Positions 40,754 through 50,983 of a stretch of 64,000 bases of DNA are shown piece after piece. This DNA comes from Rheinheimera sp. 4Y26 (lineage in GTDB: Bacteria; Pseudomonadota; Gammaproteobacteria; Enterobacterales; Alteromonadaceae), in the NCBI RefSeq assembly GCF_025245835.1, contig NZ_JAOBWS010000001.1, positions 682,001 to 746,000 on the forward strand, given 5' to 3'. A program made the position numbers and the translations under genes. Numbering within the stretch: position 1 is the stretch's first letter; the number at the start of each line of letters is the position of its first letter. The notes beneath the pieces were generated by a model that was not told the origin of the DNA, ran no database searches, and was given only the letters and a program-made list of their open reading frames with translations.

Positions 40754-41059
40754 ATGAACTTACAAGATATGTTGAATAATTCAGCTAAAGCAGTAAAGCT
40801 GCTGAAAGCTGTTTCTAACGAACGTCGACTGCTGATCCTATGTCATTTGTTGGCAGGTGAGTTATCTGTTGGGGAGATGAATGATAAGCTCGGACTGAGT
40901 CAGTCGGCTTTATCACAGCATTTAGCGTTGTTACGTCGTAATAAGCTGGTAAAAACCCGTAAAGAAGCACAAACGGTGTTTTACAGTATGAACAGCAAAG
41001 AAGCAGAAGCGGTGATCGGTTTAATGCACCATCTTTATTGTGCAAAAATGCCGGTGTAG
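40754..41059 (+). CDS. hlyU: ArsR-family regulator HlyU
   Basis: Winged-helix ArsR/SmtB regulator closely resembling Vibrio HlyU: MNLQDMLNNSAKAVKLLKAV, NERRLLILCHLLAGELSVGE, LSQSALSQHLALLRR and VKTRKEAQTVFYSM. It has no metal-site motif ELxVCDLC; instead it keeps the two cysteines typical of the redox or persulfide-sensing HlyU/BigR/SqrR group, one in LLILC and one in HHLYCAKM. Start chosen at 40754 by family convention (101 residues); ATGs at 40721 and 40736 are in frame and possible. Monocistronic. Confidence 0.88.
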   Translation: MNLQDMLNNSAKAVKLLKAVSNERRLLILCHLLAGELSVGEMNDKLGLSQSALSQHLALLRRNKLVKTRKEAQTVFYSMNSKEAEAVIGLMHHLYCAKMPV

Positions 41060-41099
41060 TTGGAGCCGGTATCTTAACCAGGTAAAAAAACATCGATAA

Positions 41100-41125
41100 A
41101 AAAAGCCAGCAACAGCTGGCTTTTT
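41100..41125 (+). terminator. Rho-independent terminator after hlyU
   Basis: 11-bp stem AAAAAGCCAGC / GCTGGCTTTTT with an AACA loop. Confidence 0.87.
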
Positions 41126-41198
41126 GTATTTAGCGGCGACCAAACGGATATCAATAGCAGGGCTTATCGGTCTGAGTGGCTGCCATAAACTGCAGATA

Positions 41199-41226
41199 CA
41201 AAAAAACGCCTTTCGGCGTTTTTTTG
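41199..41226 (-). terminator. terminator of rpsT
   Basis: 12-bp perfect stem CAAAAAAACGCC / GGCGTTTTTTTG with a TTTC loop, 10 bp beyond the rpsT stop on the minus strand. Confidence 0.88.
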
Positions 41227-41236
41227 TTGGTGTCAA

Positions 41237-41509
41237 TTAAGCAGCTGTTACCAATGCCTTAACGTGGGCATTTAAACGTGACTTATGACGTGCAGCTTTG
41301 TTCTTATGGATCAGACCTTTGTCTGCCATACGGTCAATCACTGGAACCATTTTCTTGAACGCTTCTTGCGCAGCTACTGCATCAGAAGTTAACACTGCTG
41401 CGTAGGTTTTCTTGATGAAAGTACGCATCATTGAGCGCTGACTTGCGTTTTGCTGACGACGCTTTTCTGATTGAATAGCGCGTTTCTTAGCAGACTTAAT
41501 GTTAGCCAA
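41237..41509 (-). CDS. rpsT: 30S ribosomal protein S20, TTG start
   Basis: Small basic 30S protein that binds 16S rRNA. The family opening (M)[18 protein letters not shown] fixes the start at a TTG codon at 41509, with GGAG upstream; the frame can be extended 15 codons but not in agreement with the family. 90 residues. E. coli rpsT also uses UUG, where it limits translation and supports autoregulation. Divergent from murJ. Confidence 0.97.
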   Translation of the reverse strand: MANIKSAKKRAIQSEKRRQQNASQRSMMRTFIKKTYAAVLTSDAVAAQEAFKKMVPVIDRMADKGLIHKNKAARHKSRLNAHVKALVTAA

Positions 41510-41552
41510 GGTAACACTCCTAAAAACTAAACCGGGACTCTTTAAAGGCCGC

Positions 41553-41583
41553 ATAATATGCCTATTTTGTAGGCCCTTGTCAA
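41553..41583 (-). promoter_or_regulatory. candidate rpsT promoter
   Basis: On the minus strand a perfect TTGACA (-35, 41583-41578) is followed by CATATT at 17 bp or TATTAT at 19 bp (-10, within 41560-41553), about 45 bp before the TTG start. Confidence 0.55.
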
Positions 41584-41682
41584 ATGATTTTACCAGCCTA
41601 AAGCAGAATTAAATCCTTGTTGCACTGGTATTCACAGAAGGCTCAGGCGACAATAGCGCGCAATGGGAAAAAGGAGAGTTTT

Positions 41683-43260
41683 GTGTCAGCTAAGTTATTA
41701 AAATCAGGCATGATTGTCAGTGTGATGACGCTCATTTCTCGGGTGCTTGGCCTGGTGCGTGATGTGGTCACAGCCAATGTGTTGGGTGCCGGCGCTATGG
41801 CTGATGTGTTTCTGATGGTGAATCGGATCCCTAACTTTTTGCGTCGTTTATTTGCCGAAGGTGCATTTTCCCAGGCATTTGTGCCTGTGTTGTCTGAAGT
41901 AAAAGCCAAACACGGTGATGACGCTGTGCGGGAGCTGATGGCTAAGGCCGCCGGTACCCTGGGTTTGATTGTGACTGGGGTGACTTTACTGGGCATGATC
42001 GGTTCACCTGTGCTGATGGCGTTATTTGGTATGGGCTGGTTCCAGGACTATCTGCAGGGCAATGCCGGAGGCGAAAAATATAGCCACGCCAGTTTTTTGT
42101 TAAAAATCACTTTTCCCTATTTATGGTTTATTACTTTTGTCGCCTTATCGGGCGCTATTCTGAACACTTATAACAAGTTTGCCGTTGCCGCATTTAGCCC
42201 GGTGTTTCTGAATATTGCCATGATAGCGGCGGCTTTGTTATTAACTCCTTATCTGGACGACGCTTCCACAGCACTGGCCTGGGGTGTGTTTTTAGGCGGT
42301 CTGCTGCAGTTTGTGTTTCAGCTACCTTTTCTGGCAAAAGCCGGTTTGTTGGTCAGGCCACGTTGGGCCTGGAAAGACGAACACGTCACCCGCATTCGTA
42401 CTCTGATGATCCCGGCTTTGTTTGGTGTGTCGGTCAGTCAGATTAATTTGTTGCTGGATGCTGTCATCGCCTCTTTTTTAATGACAGGCTCTGTTGCCTG
42501 GTTGTATTACTCAGACCGTCTGCTGGAGTTTCCGCTTGGCATCTTTGGTATCGCCATCGCCACTGTGATTTTGCCTAATTTGTCGCGGCAGTTTGCCACC
42601 GATGACCAGCATGAATTTAAGCGCACTCTGGACTGGTCATTCAGCCTGATTTGTTTGCTTGGATTGCCTTCGATGGCTGGTTTAATAGTGCTGGCTGAAC
42701 CCATTTTACTGACGGTATTTGCGCACGGTAAATTTTCCGCTTTTGATGCCAGCCAGGCCAGTTTAAGCCTGATTGCTTATGCCTCAGGCCTGGTGCCCTT
42801 AATGCTGATTAAGGTACTGGCACCGGCTTTTTATGCCCGGCAGGACATTAAAACCCCGGTGCGTATTGGTATTATTGCGATGGTGGCCAATATGGCGTTT
42901 AACCTGATGTTGGCACCTTTTATCAGCTATGTTGGGTTGGCGCTGGCAACAGCCTTGTCGGGCTCGCTGAATGCCTGGTTGTTGTACCATGGCTTGGTCA
43001 AGCGGGATATTTACCGTCTGAACAGTAACACTTTGTGGCTGCTTGGCAAAGCCGTGCTGGCGGCGGCTTTGATGGCTGCGCTGATGTTCTGGTGTTCGCC
43101 CAATGTTGCAGGTTGGCTCAGTATGGCTTTTGCTGTTAAAGCCTGGACCTTGTTGTGGCTGGTTGCCATGGCCGTGCCGGTCTATTTTGGCCTGCTTTGG
43201 CTCTTTGGCGTGCGTATCAGTCAGCTGAAAAGACAGACAATTGCTGAAACTAAAAGCTGA
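41683..43260 (+). CDS. murJ: lipid II flippase MurJ
   Basis: MOP-superfamily flippase moving lipid II to the periplasmic face. About 14 transmembrane helices; opening KSGMIVSVMTLISRVLGLVRD and the conserved RIPNFLRRLFAEGAFSQAFVP are characteristic. 525 residues from a GTG at 41683 placed 4 bp after AAGGAGAG; the ORF can start 22 codons earlier (ATG 41617) but without a ribosome site. E. coli has 511. Followed by ribF, the common order. Confidence 0.95.
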   Translation: MSAKLLKSGMIVSVMTLISRVLGLVRDVVTANVLGAGAMADVFLMVNRIPNFLRRLFAEGAFSQAFVPVLSEVKAKHGDDAVRELMAKAAGTLGLIVTGVTLLGMIGSPVLMALFGMGWFQDYLQGNAGGEKYSHASFLLKITFPYLWFITFVALSGAILNTYNKFAVAAFSPVFLNIAMIAAALLLTPYLDDASTALAWGVFLGGLLQFVFQLPFLAKAGLLVRPRWAWKDEHVTRIRTLMIPALFGVSVSQINLLLDAVIASFLMTGSVAWLYYSDRLLEFPLGIFGIAIATVILPNLSRQFATDDQHEFKRTLDWSFSLICLLGLPSMAGLIVLAEPILLTVFAHGKFSAFDASQASLSLIAYASGLVPLMLIKVLAPAFYARQDIKTPVRIGIIAMVANMAFNLMLAPFISYVGLALATALSGSLNAWLLYHGLVKRDIYRLNSNTLWLLGKAVLAAALMAALMFWCSPNVAGWLSMAFAVKAWTLLWLVAMAVPVYFGLLWLFGVRISQLKRQTIAETKS

Positions 43261-43310
43261 TGCAGTTATAATCGGCCGTTTAGACAGCAACTCAGAGTAG
43301 TTTATCCGGC

Positions 43311-44240
43311 ATGGAGCTTATTCGCGGCCTGCATAATATCAAACCTGGTCACCGTGATTGTGTGCTGACCATAGGTAATTTTGACGGTGTGCATCTGGGG
43401 CATCAGGCGGTGCTTGCGCAGGTGAAACAGATTGCCGCTGCGCTGGATTTACCTGCTGTGGTGATGGTGTTTGAGCCGCAGCCGCTAGAATTATTTAAAC
43501 CCGAAGCTGCACCGGCGCGGTTAACCCGGTTTCGGGAAAAATATCACTGGCTGGCCAGATTAGGTTTAGACCGGCTGCTTTGTGTGAATTTTAACGCTGA
43601 CTTTGCCGGTCAGGAGCCACAGGCTTTTATTGAGCAGTTATTGCTGGGCAAGCTCGGTGTGCGGCATCTGATTGTTGGTGATGATTTTTGTTTTGGTAAA
43701 AACCGTGCCGGTAACTTTGCTCTGTTGCAACAAGCCGCGGCAAAGTACGGTTTTGGCCTGACCAGCACCGCCAGCTTAAAACAGGATGACCAGCGGGTAT
43801 CCAGTACTTTGATCAGGCAAGCGCTGGAGCAGAATGACCTTACTCAGGCAGAGCAAATGTTAGGCCGGCCCTTTTCGCTGATGGGGCGGGTGCGCCATGG
43901 TGAAAAAGTCGGGCGTCAGCTTGGGTTCCCTACTGCCAACGTCTGGTTATACCGCAATAAATTGCCGGTACGGGGTGTGTACGCTATTGAAGCTTTTACC
44001 GCCCATGGCCATTTTCATGGTGTAGCCAATATTGGCGCCAGGCCAACTTTGCAGGGCAAACAAGAGCAACTGGAAGCGCATTTTTTTGATTTCCAGGGTG
44101 ATTTATACGGCCAGCAGATTGAAGTGCTGTTGCGCCATAAGCTCAGAGCTGAGCGCAAATTTGCCTCGCTTGCTGAGTTACAACAACAAATTCAGCTGGA
44201 TGCTGCCGCGGCGCGGCAGTTTTTCGGCAATATCAATTAA
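43311..44240 (+). CDS. ribF: bifunctional riboflavin kinase/FAD synthetase RibF
   Basis: Makes FMN and FAD. N-terminal adenylyltransferase domain with TIGNFDGVHLGHQAVL and the ISSTLIR-like VSSTLIRQAL; C-terminal kinase domain with GRQLGFPTANVWL and GVANIGARPT. 309 residues (E. coli 313). Between murJ and ileS. Confidence 0.97.
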   Translation: MELIRGLHNIKPGHRDCVLTIGNFDGVHLGHQAVLAQVKQIAAALDLPAVVMVFEPQPLELFKPEAAPARLTRFREKYHWLARLGLDRLLCVNFNADFAGQEPQAFIEQLLLGKLGVRHLIVGDDFCFGKNRAGNFALLQQAAAKYGFGLTSTASLKQDDQRVSSTLIRQALEQNDLTQAEQMLGRPFSLMGRVRHGEKVGRQLGFPTANVWLYRNKLPVRGVYAIEAFTAHGHFHGVANIGARPTLQGKQEQLEAHFFDFQGDLYGQQIEVLLRHKLRAERKFASLAELQQQIQLDAAAARQFFGNIN

Positions 44241-44294
44241 AATTTGCAGGCACGCCAAAGCGGGTCAACACAGAACTAACACGGAAATAATCGG

Positions 44295-47123
44295 ATGACA
44301 GACTATAAAGCAACGCTGAATTTGCCGGATACGGCTTTTGCCATGCGCGCCAACCTGGCGCAACGTGAACCGCAAATGCTGGCAAACTGGACCAAGGCTG
44401 ACTTATACGGCCAGATCCGTGCTGCTAAAAAAGGCAAAAAAACCTTTATTCTGCATGATGGTCCTCCGTATGCAAACGGCAGTATTCACATTGGTCACGC
44501 CGTAAACAAAATTCTGAAAGACATTATTGTTAAAGCCAAAACGCTGGACGATTTTGACGCACCTTATGTGCCGGGCTGGGACTGTCACGGCTTGCCTATT
44601 GAGCTGGTGGTCGAGAAAAAATACGGCAAACCAGGTGTGAAGTTATCTGCGGCCGAATTTCGGGAAAAATGCCGTGAATATGCTTTAACGCAAATTGAAG
44701 CGCAAAAAACCGATTTTATCCGCTTAGGCGTTTTGGGGGACTGGAATAACCCATACCGTACTATGGATTTTGCGTTTGAAGCCAATATTATCCGCTCTTT
44801 ATCACGTATTATCGAAAATGGTCATTTACAACAAGGCTTTAAACCGGTGCATTGGTGTACCGACTGTGGTTCGGCTTTAGCGGAAGCTGAAGTGGAATAT
44901 CAGGACAAAGTCTCTCCTGCCATTGACGTGCGTTTTGCTTTTGTTGATGAAGCCGTTGCCGACAAATTTGACCATCCACAAGGTCATAATGGTCATGGCC
45001 CGGTGTCCGTGGTGATTTGGACCACCACCCCCTGGACTATTCCGGCCAACCGCGCAGTTGCAGTGAATGCCGAGTTAAATTACAGCCTGGTGCAGGTCGA
45101 AGAAGGCCCTAACGGCGCTGAGCGTCTGGTGCTGGCGACAGATTTAGTCAAAGACGTGATGGCGCGTGCCGGTATCGAAAAATACCATGCTTTGGGTTTT
45201 TGCAAAGGCGCCGCACTTGAGCTTTCACAGTTAAAACACCCGCTCTATGACTTTAACGTACCTGTAGTGCTGGGCACTCATGTCACTACCGACTCTGGTA
45301 CTGGCGCTGTGCACACTGCACCTGGCCATGGTCAGGAAGACTTTGTGGTAGGTCAGCAATATGGCCTGGAAGTGGCGAACCCTGTCGGCGCCAATGGGGT
45401 ATATTTACCGGACACGCCGCTTTTTGCCGGTCAGCATGTATTTAAAGCCAACGACTCAGTGGTTGAAGCGTTAAAGGCGGCCGGTGCGCTGTTGGTGCAT
45501 AAAGCTTATAACCACAGTTACCCGCATTGCTGGCGCCATAAAACGCCGATTATTTTCCGTGCCACACCTCAGTGGTTTGTCAGCATGGAGCAGGCTGGTT
45601 TACGTGCCAAGTCATTAAGTGAAATTGACAATACCCGCTGGATCCCGGACTGGGGTCAGCAGCGTATTGAAAAAATGGTGGCAGGTCGTCCGGACTGGTG
45701 TATTTCCCGTCAGCGCACCTGGGGCGTGCCTATTGCACTTTTTGTCGACAAAGACACAGGTGCTTTACATCCAAACAGCAAAGATCTGATGGAGCAAGTG
45801 GCAAAACTGGTTGAGCAGCAGGGCATTCAGGCCTGGTTTGATTTAGATGCCGCTACTTTGTTAGGCGCCGAAGCTGCGCAGTACGTGAAAGTGACCGACA
45901 CCCTGGATGTGTGGTTTGACTCTGGGGTAACCCATGCTTGTGTCATTGACCCGCGCCCTGAATTTGGCGGCGCTACTCAGGCCGACTTGTATTTAGAAGG
46001 TTCGGATCAGCACCGCGGCTGGTTTATGTCCTCGTTAATGACCGGCGTTTCTATTAAGAACCACGCACCGTACAAACAAGTGTTAACCCACGGTTTTACT
46101 GTTGACGGTGAAGGCCGCAAGATGTCGAAGTCTTTGGGCAACGTGGTGTCGCCGCAGGATGTGATGAACAAACTGGGTGCCGATATTCTGCGGTTATGGG
46201 TGGCCACCACTGACTACACCTCAGAAATGACAGTGTCGGATGAAATTTTAAACCGCGCTGCCGATAAATACCGCCGTATCCGCAATACCGCCCGCTTTAT
46301 TCTGGCCAACCTCAATGGTTTTAACCCGGCGACCGATTTAGTGCCGCTCAATGAGCTGGTGGAGCTGGATTTATGGATGGTGCAACGTGCTGCGGCGCTG
46401 CAGCAGGAAATTATTGCTGATTATGACGATTACCAGTTCCATCAGGTCAGTCAGAAGCTGATGAATTTCTGTACTGTTGAGCTGGGTAGTTTTTATCTGG
46501 ATGTGATTAAAGATCGGCAGTACACGGCAAAAACCGATGGCCATGCCCGTCGTTCTTGCCAGACGGCGCTTTATCATATTATTGAGGCCATGGTGCGCTG
46601 GATGGCACCAGTGATGAGCTTTACCGCCCAGGAAATCTGGGAGAGCCTGCCACAGCGCAGCGAGCCATTTGTGTTTACCGGCGTCTGGTATCAGGGTTTT
46701 GCCAAGGTGCCAGAGGGCAAAGTTGACAATACCTTCTGGCAGCAGCTGCTTGAGGTACGCGACGAAGTGAACCGCGTGATTGAAACTGTGCGTAAGGAAG
46801 GCCGCATCGGCGCTTCATTACAGGCCGAAGTGACCTTATATGCGGATGCAACTCTGGCACAGGCGCTGCGTCAGCTGGGTGATGAGCTGCGTTTTGTCCT
46901 AATCACCTCAACAGCCACAGTGGCTGAAGGTGCAGCACCAGCTGATGCGATTGCCACTGCTATCGCCGGTTTACAGGTGCAGGTGCACACCTCAACTGCA
47001 GCCAAGTGTGATCGCTGCTGGCACCACCGTCACGATGTCGGCGCCAACGCTGCTCATCCGCTGATTTGTCTGCGTTGTGTTGACAACGTCGAAGGTGCCG
47101 GTGAAACAAGGATTTTTGCATAA
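44295..47123 (+). CDS. ileS: isoleucine--tRNA ligase IleS
   Basis: Class Ia synthetase with editing domain. HIGH motif in [18 protein letters not shown] in [10 protein letters not shown], the editing-domain region around [13 protein letters not shown], and a C-terminal zinc site with paired cysteines ([12 protein letters not shown] ... CLRCVDNV). 942 residues (E. coli 938). Its TAA overlaps the lspA ATG by one base. Confidence 0.98.
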   Translation: MTDYKATLNLPDTAFAMRANLAQREPQMLANWTKADLYGQIRAAKKGKKTFILHDGPPYANGSIHIGHAVNKILKDIIVKAKTLDDFDAPYVPGWDCHGLPIELVVEKKYGKPGVKLSAAEFREKCREYALTQIEAQKTDFIRLGVLGDWNNPYRTMDFAFEANIIRSLSRIIENGHLQQGFKPVHWCTDCGSALAEAEVEYQDKVSPAIDVRFAFVDEAVADKFDHPQGHNGHGPVSVVIWTTTPWTIPANRAVAVNAELNYSLVQVEEGPNGAERLVLATDLVKDVMARAGIEKYHALGFCKGAALELSQLKHPLYDFNVPVVLGTHVTTDSGTGAVHTAPGHGQEDFVVGQQYGLEVANPVGANGVYLPDTPLFAGQHVFKANDSVVEALKAAGALLVHKAYNHSYPHCWRHKTPIIFRATPQWFVSMEQAGLRAKSLSEIDNTRWIPDWGQQRIEKMVAGRPDWCISRQRTWGVPIALFVDKDTGALHPNSKDLMEQVAKLVEQQGIQAWFDLDAATLLGAEAAQYVKVTDTLDVWFDSGVTHACVIDPRPEFGGATQADLYLEGSDQHRGWFMSSLMTGVSIKNHAPYKQVLTHGFTVDGEGRKMSKSLGNVVSPQDVMNKLGADILRLWVATTDYTSEMTVSDEILNRAADKYRRIRNTARFILANLNGFNPATDLVPLNELVELDLWMVQRAAALQQEIIADYDDYQFHQVSQKLMNFCTVELGSFYLDVIKDRQYTAKTDGHARRSCQTALYHIIEAMVRWMAPVMSFTAQEIWESLPQRSEPFVFTGVWYQGFAKVPEGKVDNTFWQQLLEVRDEVNRVIETVRKEGRIGASLQAEVTLYADATLAQALRQLGDELRFVLITSTATVAEGAAPADAIATAIAGLQVQVHTSTAAKCDRCWHHRHDVGANAAHPLICLRCVDNVEGAGETRIFA

Positions 47124-47617
47124 TGACGTTGTTTAAAGAGTCGGGCTGGCGCTTCTGGTGGCTGGCCCTGTTAGTGTTAGTGGTCGACCAGCTGACCAAA
47201 ATCTGGGTATTACAGCGTTTTGAACTGGGTGAATCTATTCAGTTGTTGCCGGTATTTAACTTTACCTATGCCCGTAACTATGGCGCTGCCTTTTCGTTTT
47301 TAGGTGACGCCGGTGGTTGGCAGCGCTGGTTGTTTACGCTGATCGCCGTGGTGGTGTCTGTCGTACTCAGTGTCTGGTTATCGCGGTTACAACGCGCTGA
47401 ATGGAAATTGTCGCTGGCGCTGGTGCTGATTGTATCAGGTGCCATCGGCAATTTGATTGACCGTAGTTTGTACGGTTATGTTGTTGATTTTTTACACGTT
47501 TATTATCAGGAATGGCATTACCCTGTGTTTAATATTGCCGACTGCGCCATCACTATTGGTGCAGCCTTGTTAATTTGGGACAGCTTTTCACCCGATGTGG
47601 TGGAGAAAACGAAATAA
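47123..47617 (+). CDS. lspA: lipoprotein signal peptidase LspA
   Basis: Aspartyl protease with four transmembrane helices that cleaves prolipoprotein signal peptides; clients here include PilF, BamB and MltF. Catalytic aspartates in SGAIGNLIDRS and FNIADCAITIG. 164 residues, as in E. coli. Translationally coupled to ileS. Confidence 0.97.
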   Translation: MTLFKESGWRFWWLALLVLVVDQLTKIWVLQRFELGESIQLLPVFNFTYARNYGAAFSFLGDAGGWQRWLFTLIAVVVSVVLSVWLSRLQRAEWKLSLALVLIVSGAIGNLIDRSLYGYVVDFLHVYYQEWHYPVFNIADCAITIGAALLIWDSFSPDVVEKTK

Positions 47618-47630
47618 GAGTGGTTGAGTT

Positions 47631-48062
47631 ATGTTGATTGGAGCTGGCAGTACTGTCATTTTTCACTTTGATATTAAACTGGCGGATGGCAGTGCCGCAG
47701 AAAGTACAAGGGTGCATAACAAACCGGCGCGGCTGCAAATGGGTGATGGTTCTTTGTCACCGGCTTTTGAAGCCCAGTTAACCGGCATGCAGGCCGGTGA
47801 TAAAAAGACTTTTACGCTGGCGCCGGAAGATGCTTATGGCATGCCAAACCCAGACAACATTTATTATGTTGACCGCAGTAAGTTTTCGCTGGAAGCGCCG
47901 GCACAGGTGGGCATGATTGTTGGTTTTGCCATGCCGGATGGTTCTGAATTACCGGGCCTGATCCGCGAAGTGGTGGGCGATTCAGTGACTGTCGATTTTA
48001 ACCATCCACTGGCCGGTCAGACGCTGACCTTTAATGTAGAAATTGTGCAGGTAACCAACTAA
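47631..48062 (+). CDS. fkpB: FKBP-type peptidyl-prolyl isomerase FkpB (SlpA)
   Basis: Small SlyD-like FKBP isomerase with an inserted-flap domain: [31 protein letters not shown] and [17 protein letters not shown]. 143 residues (E. coli 149). Sits between lspA and ispH, its usual place; ispH follows after 2 bp. The exact client proteins are unknown. Confidence 0.93.
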   Translation: MLIGAGSTVIFHFDIKLADGSAAESTRVHNKPARLQMGDGSLSPAFEAQLTGMQAGDKKTFTLAPEDAYGMPNPDNIYYVDRSKFSLEAPAQVGMIVGFAMPDGSELPGLIREVVGDSVTVDFNHPLAGQTLTFNVEIVQVTN

Positions 48063-48064
48063 AG

Positions 48065-48994
48065 ATGGATATTTTTCTCGCCAACCCCCGTGGTTTTTGT
48101 GCCGGTGTTGACCGTGCCATCAGTATTGTGTCCCGTGCTTTAGAGCTGTACGAGCCGCCGATTTATGTGCGCCACGAAGTGGTACATAACAAATTTGTGG
48201 TGGACGGCCTGCGCCGCAGTGGTGCAGTCTTTGTGGATGAGCTGGACGAAGTGCCGGATGGCAATATTGTGATTTTTTCAGCGCATGGTGTATCACAGGC
48301 GGTGCGGGAAAATGCCAGACAACGGGGTTTAAAAGTCTTTGACGCCACCTGTCCGCTGGTCACCAAAGTGCATATGGAAGTGACCCGCGCCAGCCGCAAA
48401 GGCGTGGAGTGTATTCTGATTGGTCATGCCGGTCACCCTGAAGTGGAAGGCACTATGGGCCAGTACGACAATGAAGCCGGTGGCATTTATCTGGTGGAAT
48501 CGGTGGAAGATGTCGAGCGGCTGGTGGTGAAAAACCCAGCTGAGCTGTGTTTCTCCAGCCAAACCACTTTATCGGTGGACGACACCGCTGATGTGATTGA
48601 TGCGCTGCGCAAAAAATTCCCGGACATTGAAGGCCCGCGTAAAGACGATATTTGTTATGCCACGCAAAACCGCCAGGATGCGGTGCGCGAGCTGGCGGCT
48701 AAAGTGCAGTTGTTATTGGTGGTTGGCGCCAAAAACAGTAGTAACTCCAATCGCTTACGTGAACTGGCCGAAAAAATGGGCTGCACAGCTTATTTAATTG
48801 ATACCGCTGCTGATATTCAGCAAAGCTGGTTAGCCAATGTGACTGCGGTGGGCGTTACTGCAGGGGCTTCAGCACCTGAGGTGTTAGTGCAGCAAGTGGT
48901 GCAACAGTTAAGCGTCTGGGGTGGCAAACAAGTGATTGAACACCCGGGCCGTGAAGAAAACGTGGTATTTGCCGTACCGGCAGAACTGCGTTAA
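48065..48994 (+). CDS. ispH: HMBPP reductase IspH
   Basis: [4Fe-4S] enzyme of the last MEP-pathway step, reducing HMBPP to IPP and DMAPP. Cluster cysteines appear in [13 protein letters not shown] and [11 protein letters not shown], with the third in [11 protein letters not shown] downstream region; substrate motifs SQTTLS and NSNRLRELA are intact. 309 residues (E. coli 316). Followed by the AlgZ-like kinase. Confidence 0.97.
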   Translation: MDIFLANPRGFCAGVDRAISIVSRALELYEPPIYVRHEVVHNKFVVDGLRRSGAVFVDELDEVPDGNIVIFSAHGVSQAVRENARQRGLKVFDATCPLVTKVHMEVTRASRKGVECILIGHAGHPEVEGTMGQYDNEAGGIYLVESVEDVERLVVKNPAELCFSSQTTLSVDDTADVIDALRKKFPDIEGPRKDDICYATQNRQDAVRELAAKVQLLLVVGAKNSSNSNRLRELAEKMGCTAYLIDTAADIQQSWLANVTAVGVTAGASAPEVLVQQVVQQLSVWGGKQVIEHPGREENVVFAVPAELR

Positions 48995-49004
48995 GGCCAC
49001 AACC

Positions 49005-50072
49005 ATGGCAGCTCAGCCGGCATCCAGTTTGCAGTTTGAGCAGTTATTGCCGGCCTTTTGTCAGGGCCGTATTGTCATCCGCGTGTTGGTGCTGGCTCAG
49101 GCATTAGCAATTTTGCTGGCACTGGCGCCTACATTGGATCACGACTTCTGGGCCCGGCTGGGCCTGATGTCGCTGTTTGTGCACTGGGTTGCGTTGTTAA
49201 CAGTGGCGCTGTTGTGTCAGTTTAAAAAACCTTTATTGCATCTGAAACCGCGTCAGCTCAGCAGTGTGGCGCTGCTGCTGCTGCTGTTGATCACCTGGCT
49301 GGTCAGTACTGCCGCTTTTGGCTTACTGAGTCATCATGGCTGGCAAAGCCGCGCCGACTATTTTGCCTTTTTATTACAAACCATGCTGATCGCGCTATTG
49401 GTCGGTGGCATGGGTATTCAGTTATTTGCCCTTTATATTGAACACAGTTGGCGGTTGCAGGCACAGTCGCGCTCTGAGCTGGATGCACTGCAGGCCAGAA
49501 TTCAACCACATTTTTTATTTAACAGCTTAAATACAGTGGCCGAGCTGACACAGCAGGATCCAGCTGCGGCTGAAACCGCTTTGCTGGATTTAGCCAGTTT
49601 ATTCCGGGCAGCTCTGAATGCCGGCGCTGTGGCCGAACTTACCGAAGAGCTGACGCTTGCTAAAAGATATCTGGCGCTGGAGCAGTGGCGCCTGGGGGAC
49701 AGGCTCAAGTTACAATGGCAAGTGCCGGACGAGTTACCCAAAGCACAACTTCCTTGTCTGACATTACAACCTTTGCTGGAAAACGCCGTGCATCATGGCG
49801 TGGAGCCTTGCCCGCAAGGGGGGCTCATCCGTGTTGAGCTGCAGCTTTCTGCCACTTCTATCACCATCATGATCAGCAATCCTATTCCCAATGCTCCTGC
49901 GCAGGGCGGCAATGGCATGGCGCTTGAAAATATCAGGCGACGGCTGGAGCTGCAGTTTGGTGATGCCGCCAGACTCAGCACCCACAGCCGTGCGCAAAGC
50001 GGCGATGAACCGGCTGAGTTCAGGGTCAAGCTGGTGATCCCGCTGGCTGGGCGTAGCGGGAGCCTGCGATGA
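49005..50072 (+). CDS. AlgZ/FimS-like sensor histidine kinase
   Basis: 355 residues. Four hydrophobic helices in the first 150 residues (ALAILLALA, VHWVALLTVALLCQF, VALLLLLLITWLVSTAAFG, LQTMLIALLVGGMGIQLFAL), then the His_kinase domain of the LytS/AlgZ class with the phospho-acceptor His169 in IQPHFLFNSLN and a C-terminal ATPase domain (PLLENAVHHGVEP, GNGMALENIRRRLEL). Start 49005 follows ispH; an upstream in-frame start lies inside ispH. It overlaps the response regulator by 4 bp. In Pseudomonas this pair controls type IV pilus and fimU operon genes. Confidence 0.9.
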   Translation: MAAQPASSLQFEQLLPAFCQGRIVIRVLVLAQALAILLALAPTLDHDFWARLGLMSLFVHWVALLTVALLCQFKKPLLHLKPRQLSSVALLLLLLITWLVSTAAFGLLSHHGWQSRADYFAFLLQTMLIALLVGGMGIQLFALYIEHSWRLQAQSRSELDALQARIQPHFLFNSLNTVAELTQQDPAAAETALLDLASLFRAALNAGAVAELTEELTLAKRYLALEQWRLGDRLKLQWQVPDELPKAQLPCLTLQPLLENAVHHGVEPCPQGGLIRVELQLSATSITIMISNPIPNAPAQGGNGMALENIRRRLELQFGDAARLSTHSRAQSGDEPAEFRVKLVIPLAGRSGSLR

Positions 50073-50779
50073 ACATTTTGCTGGTGGATGATGAACCTCT
50101 GGCCCGCGCCAGATTAAAACGTTTGCTGCAGGCATTTGCCGGACATCAGGTGGTGGGCGAGGCCAGTGACGGTGACACTGCACTGGCGCTGGCCGGCAGT
50201 TTGCAACCTGATCTGGTGTTTCTGGATATTCAAATGCCGGGCCGTGATGGTTTAAGTGTGGCGGGCGAATTGTTACATCTGCCACTGCCGCCTGCAGTGG
50301 TGTTTTTAACCGCCCACCCGCAACATGCGCTGGAAGCCTATCAGGTGGCGCCGGCCGGTTATCTGCTTAAACCCGTCAGTCCTGAACAACTGGCGGCTAC
50401 ATTGCAACGGATAGGCCTGACCACCAAAGCTCATCTGCAAAAACAGCAGGCGCAGCAATGGCTCAGTTATAAAAGTGGCAACAGCTTGCAGCGGGTTGAA
50501 CTGCAACAGATGTTTTATCTGCAGGCCGAAGACAAGTATGTGCGTTTTGTGTTTGCCGGCGGTGAGGCCTTGAGCGATCTCAGCCTGAAACAACTGGAAG
50601 AACAGTTTCCGCAGGATTTAATCCGTATTCACCGCAATACCCTGGTGCTCAAACGCCGCATCAAGGCACTGCATCTGCAGGAAGGTAGACATTTGCTGGA
50701 ACTCTGGCAGTGTGCTCAGCGCCTTGAAGTGAGCCGGCGCGAGCTGCCGAAAATCCGCCAGTTGCTCGGTGCTGGCTAA
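50069..50779 (+). CDS. AlgR-like LytTR response regulator
   Basis: 236 residues: receiver domain with acidic pocket (VDDEPLARARLKRLL) and phospho-Asp53 in FLDIQMPGRDG, and a LytTR DNA-binding domain from about residue 135 (SLQRVELQQMFYLQAEDKYV, LIRIHRNTLVLKRRI). This architecture binds direct repeats at target promoters. Coupled to the sensor kinase by an ATGA overlap. The minor-pilin operon begins 205 bp downstream, a strong contextual hint to its target. Confidence 0.9.
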   Translation: MNILLVDDEPLARARLKRLLQAFAGHQVVGEASDGDTALALAGSLQPDLVFLDIQMPGRDGLSVAGELLHLPLPPAVVFLTAHPQHALEAYQVAPAGYLLKPVSPEQLAATLQRIGLTTKAHLQKQQAQQWLSYKSGNSLQRVELQQMFYLQAEDKYVRFVFAGGEALSDLSLKQLEEQFPQDLIRIHRNTLVLKRRIKALHLQEGRHLLELWQCAQRLEVSRRELPKIRQLLGAG

Positions 50780-50858
50780 GCCCTGGTTTTACCGCCGCTG
50801 TTACAACTTCAGTGTTCATCGATTCAGTCGCCACAGCAGTGGCATGAAAGCTGATTGA

Positions 50859-50867
50859 CCGTTTATC
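50859..50867 (+). promoter_or_regulatory. AlgR-box-like sequence upstream of fimT
   Basis: CCGTTTATC differs at two positions from the AlgR box CCGTTCGTC known in Pseudomonas. It lies 117-125 bp before the fimT ATG. A 9-base partial match is weak evidence and only the context with the neighbouring AlgR-like regulator raises it. Confidence 0.25.
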
Positions 50868-50872
50868 GGCTG

Positions 50873-50891
50873 TTCTGACCTTTGGTCAGAA
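50873..50891 (+). other. hairpin upstream of the minor-pilin operon
   Basis: 8-bp perfect stem TTCTGACC / GGTCAGAA with a TTT loop and no T run. It is either a weak terminator of the regulator operon or part of the pilin promoter region. Confidence 0.4.
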
Positions 50892-50983
50892 AAGGCTGTT
50901 ATTTCACCAATGTTTGCCATTAGATTACGATTCGGCAACAACTTAGTTGCCTGTCGTTATCTTGTGGTAGGTGGGAGGCAACA

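Noticed and set aside
42799-43290. 163-codon minus-strand frame in murJ
   Set aside because: Antisense shadow of the MurJ C-terminal helices, with composition unlike a real protein.
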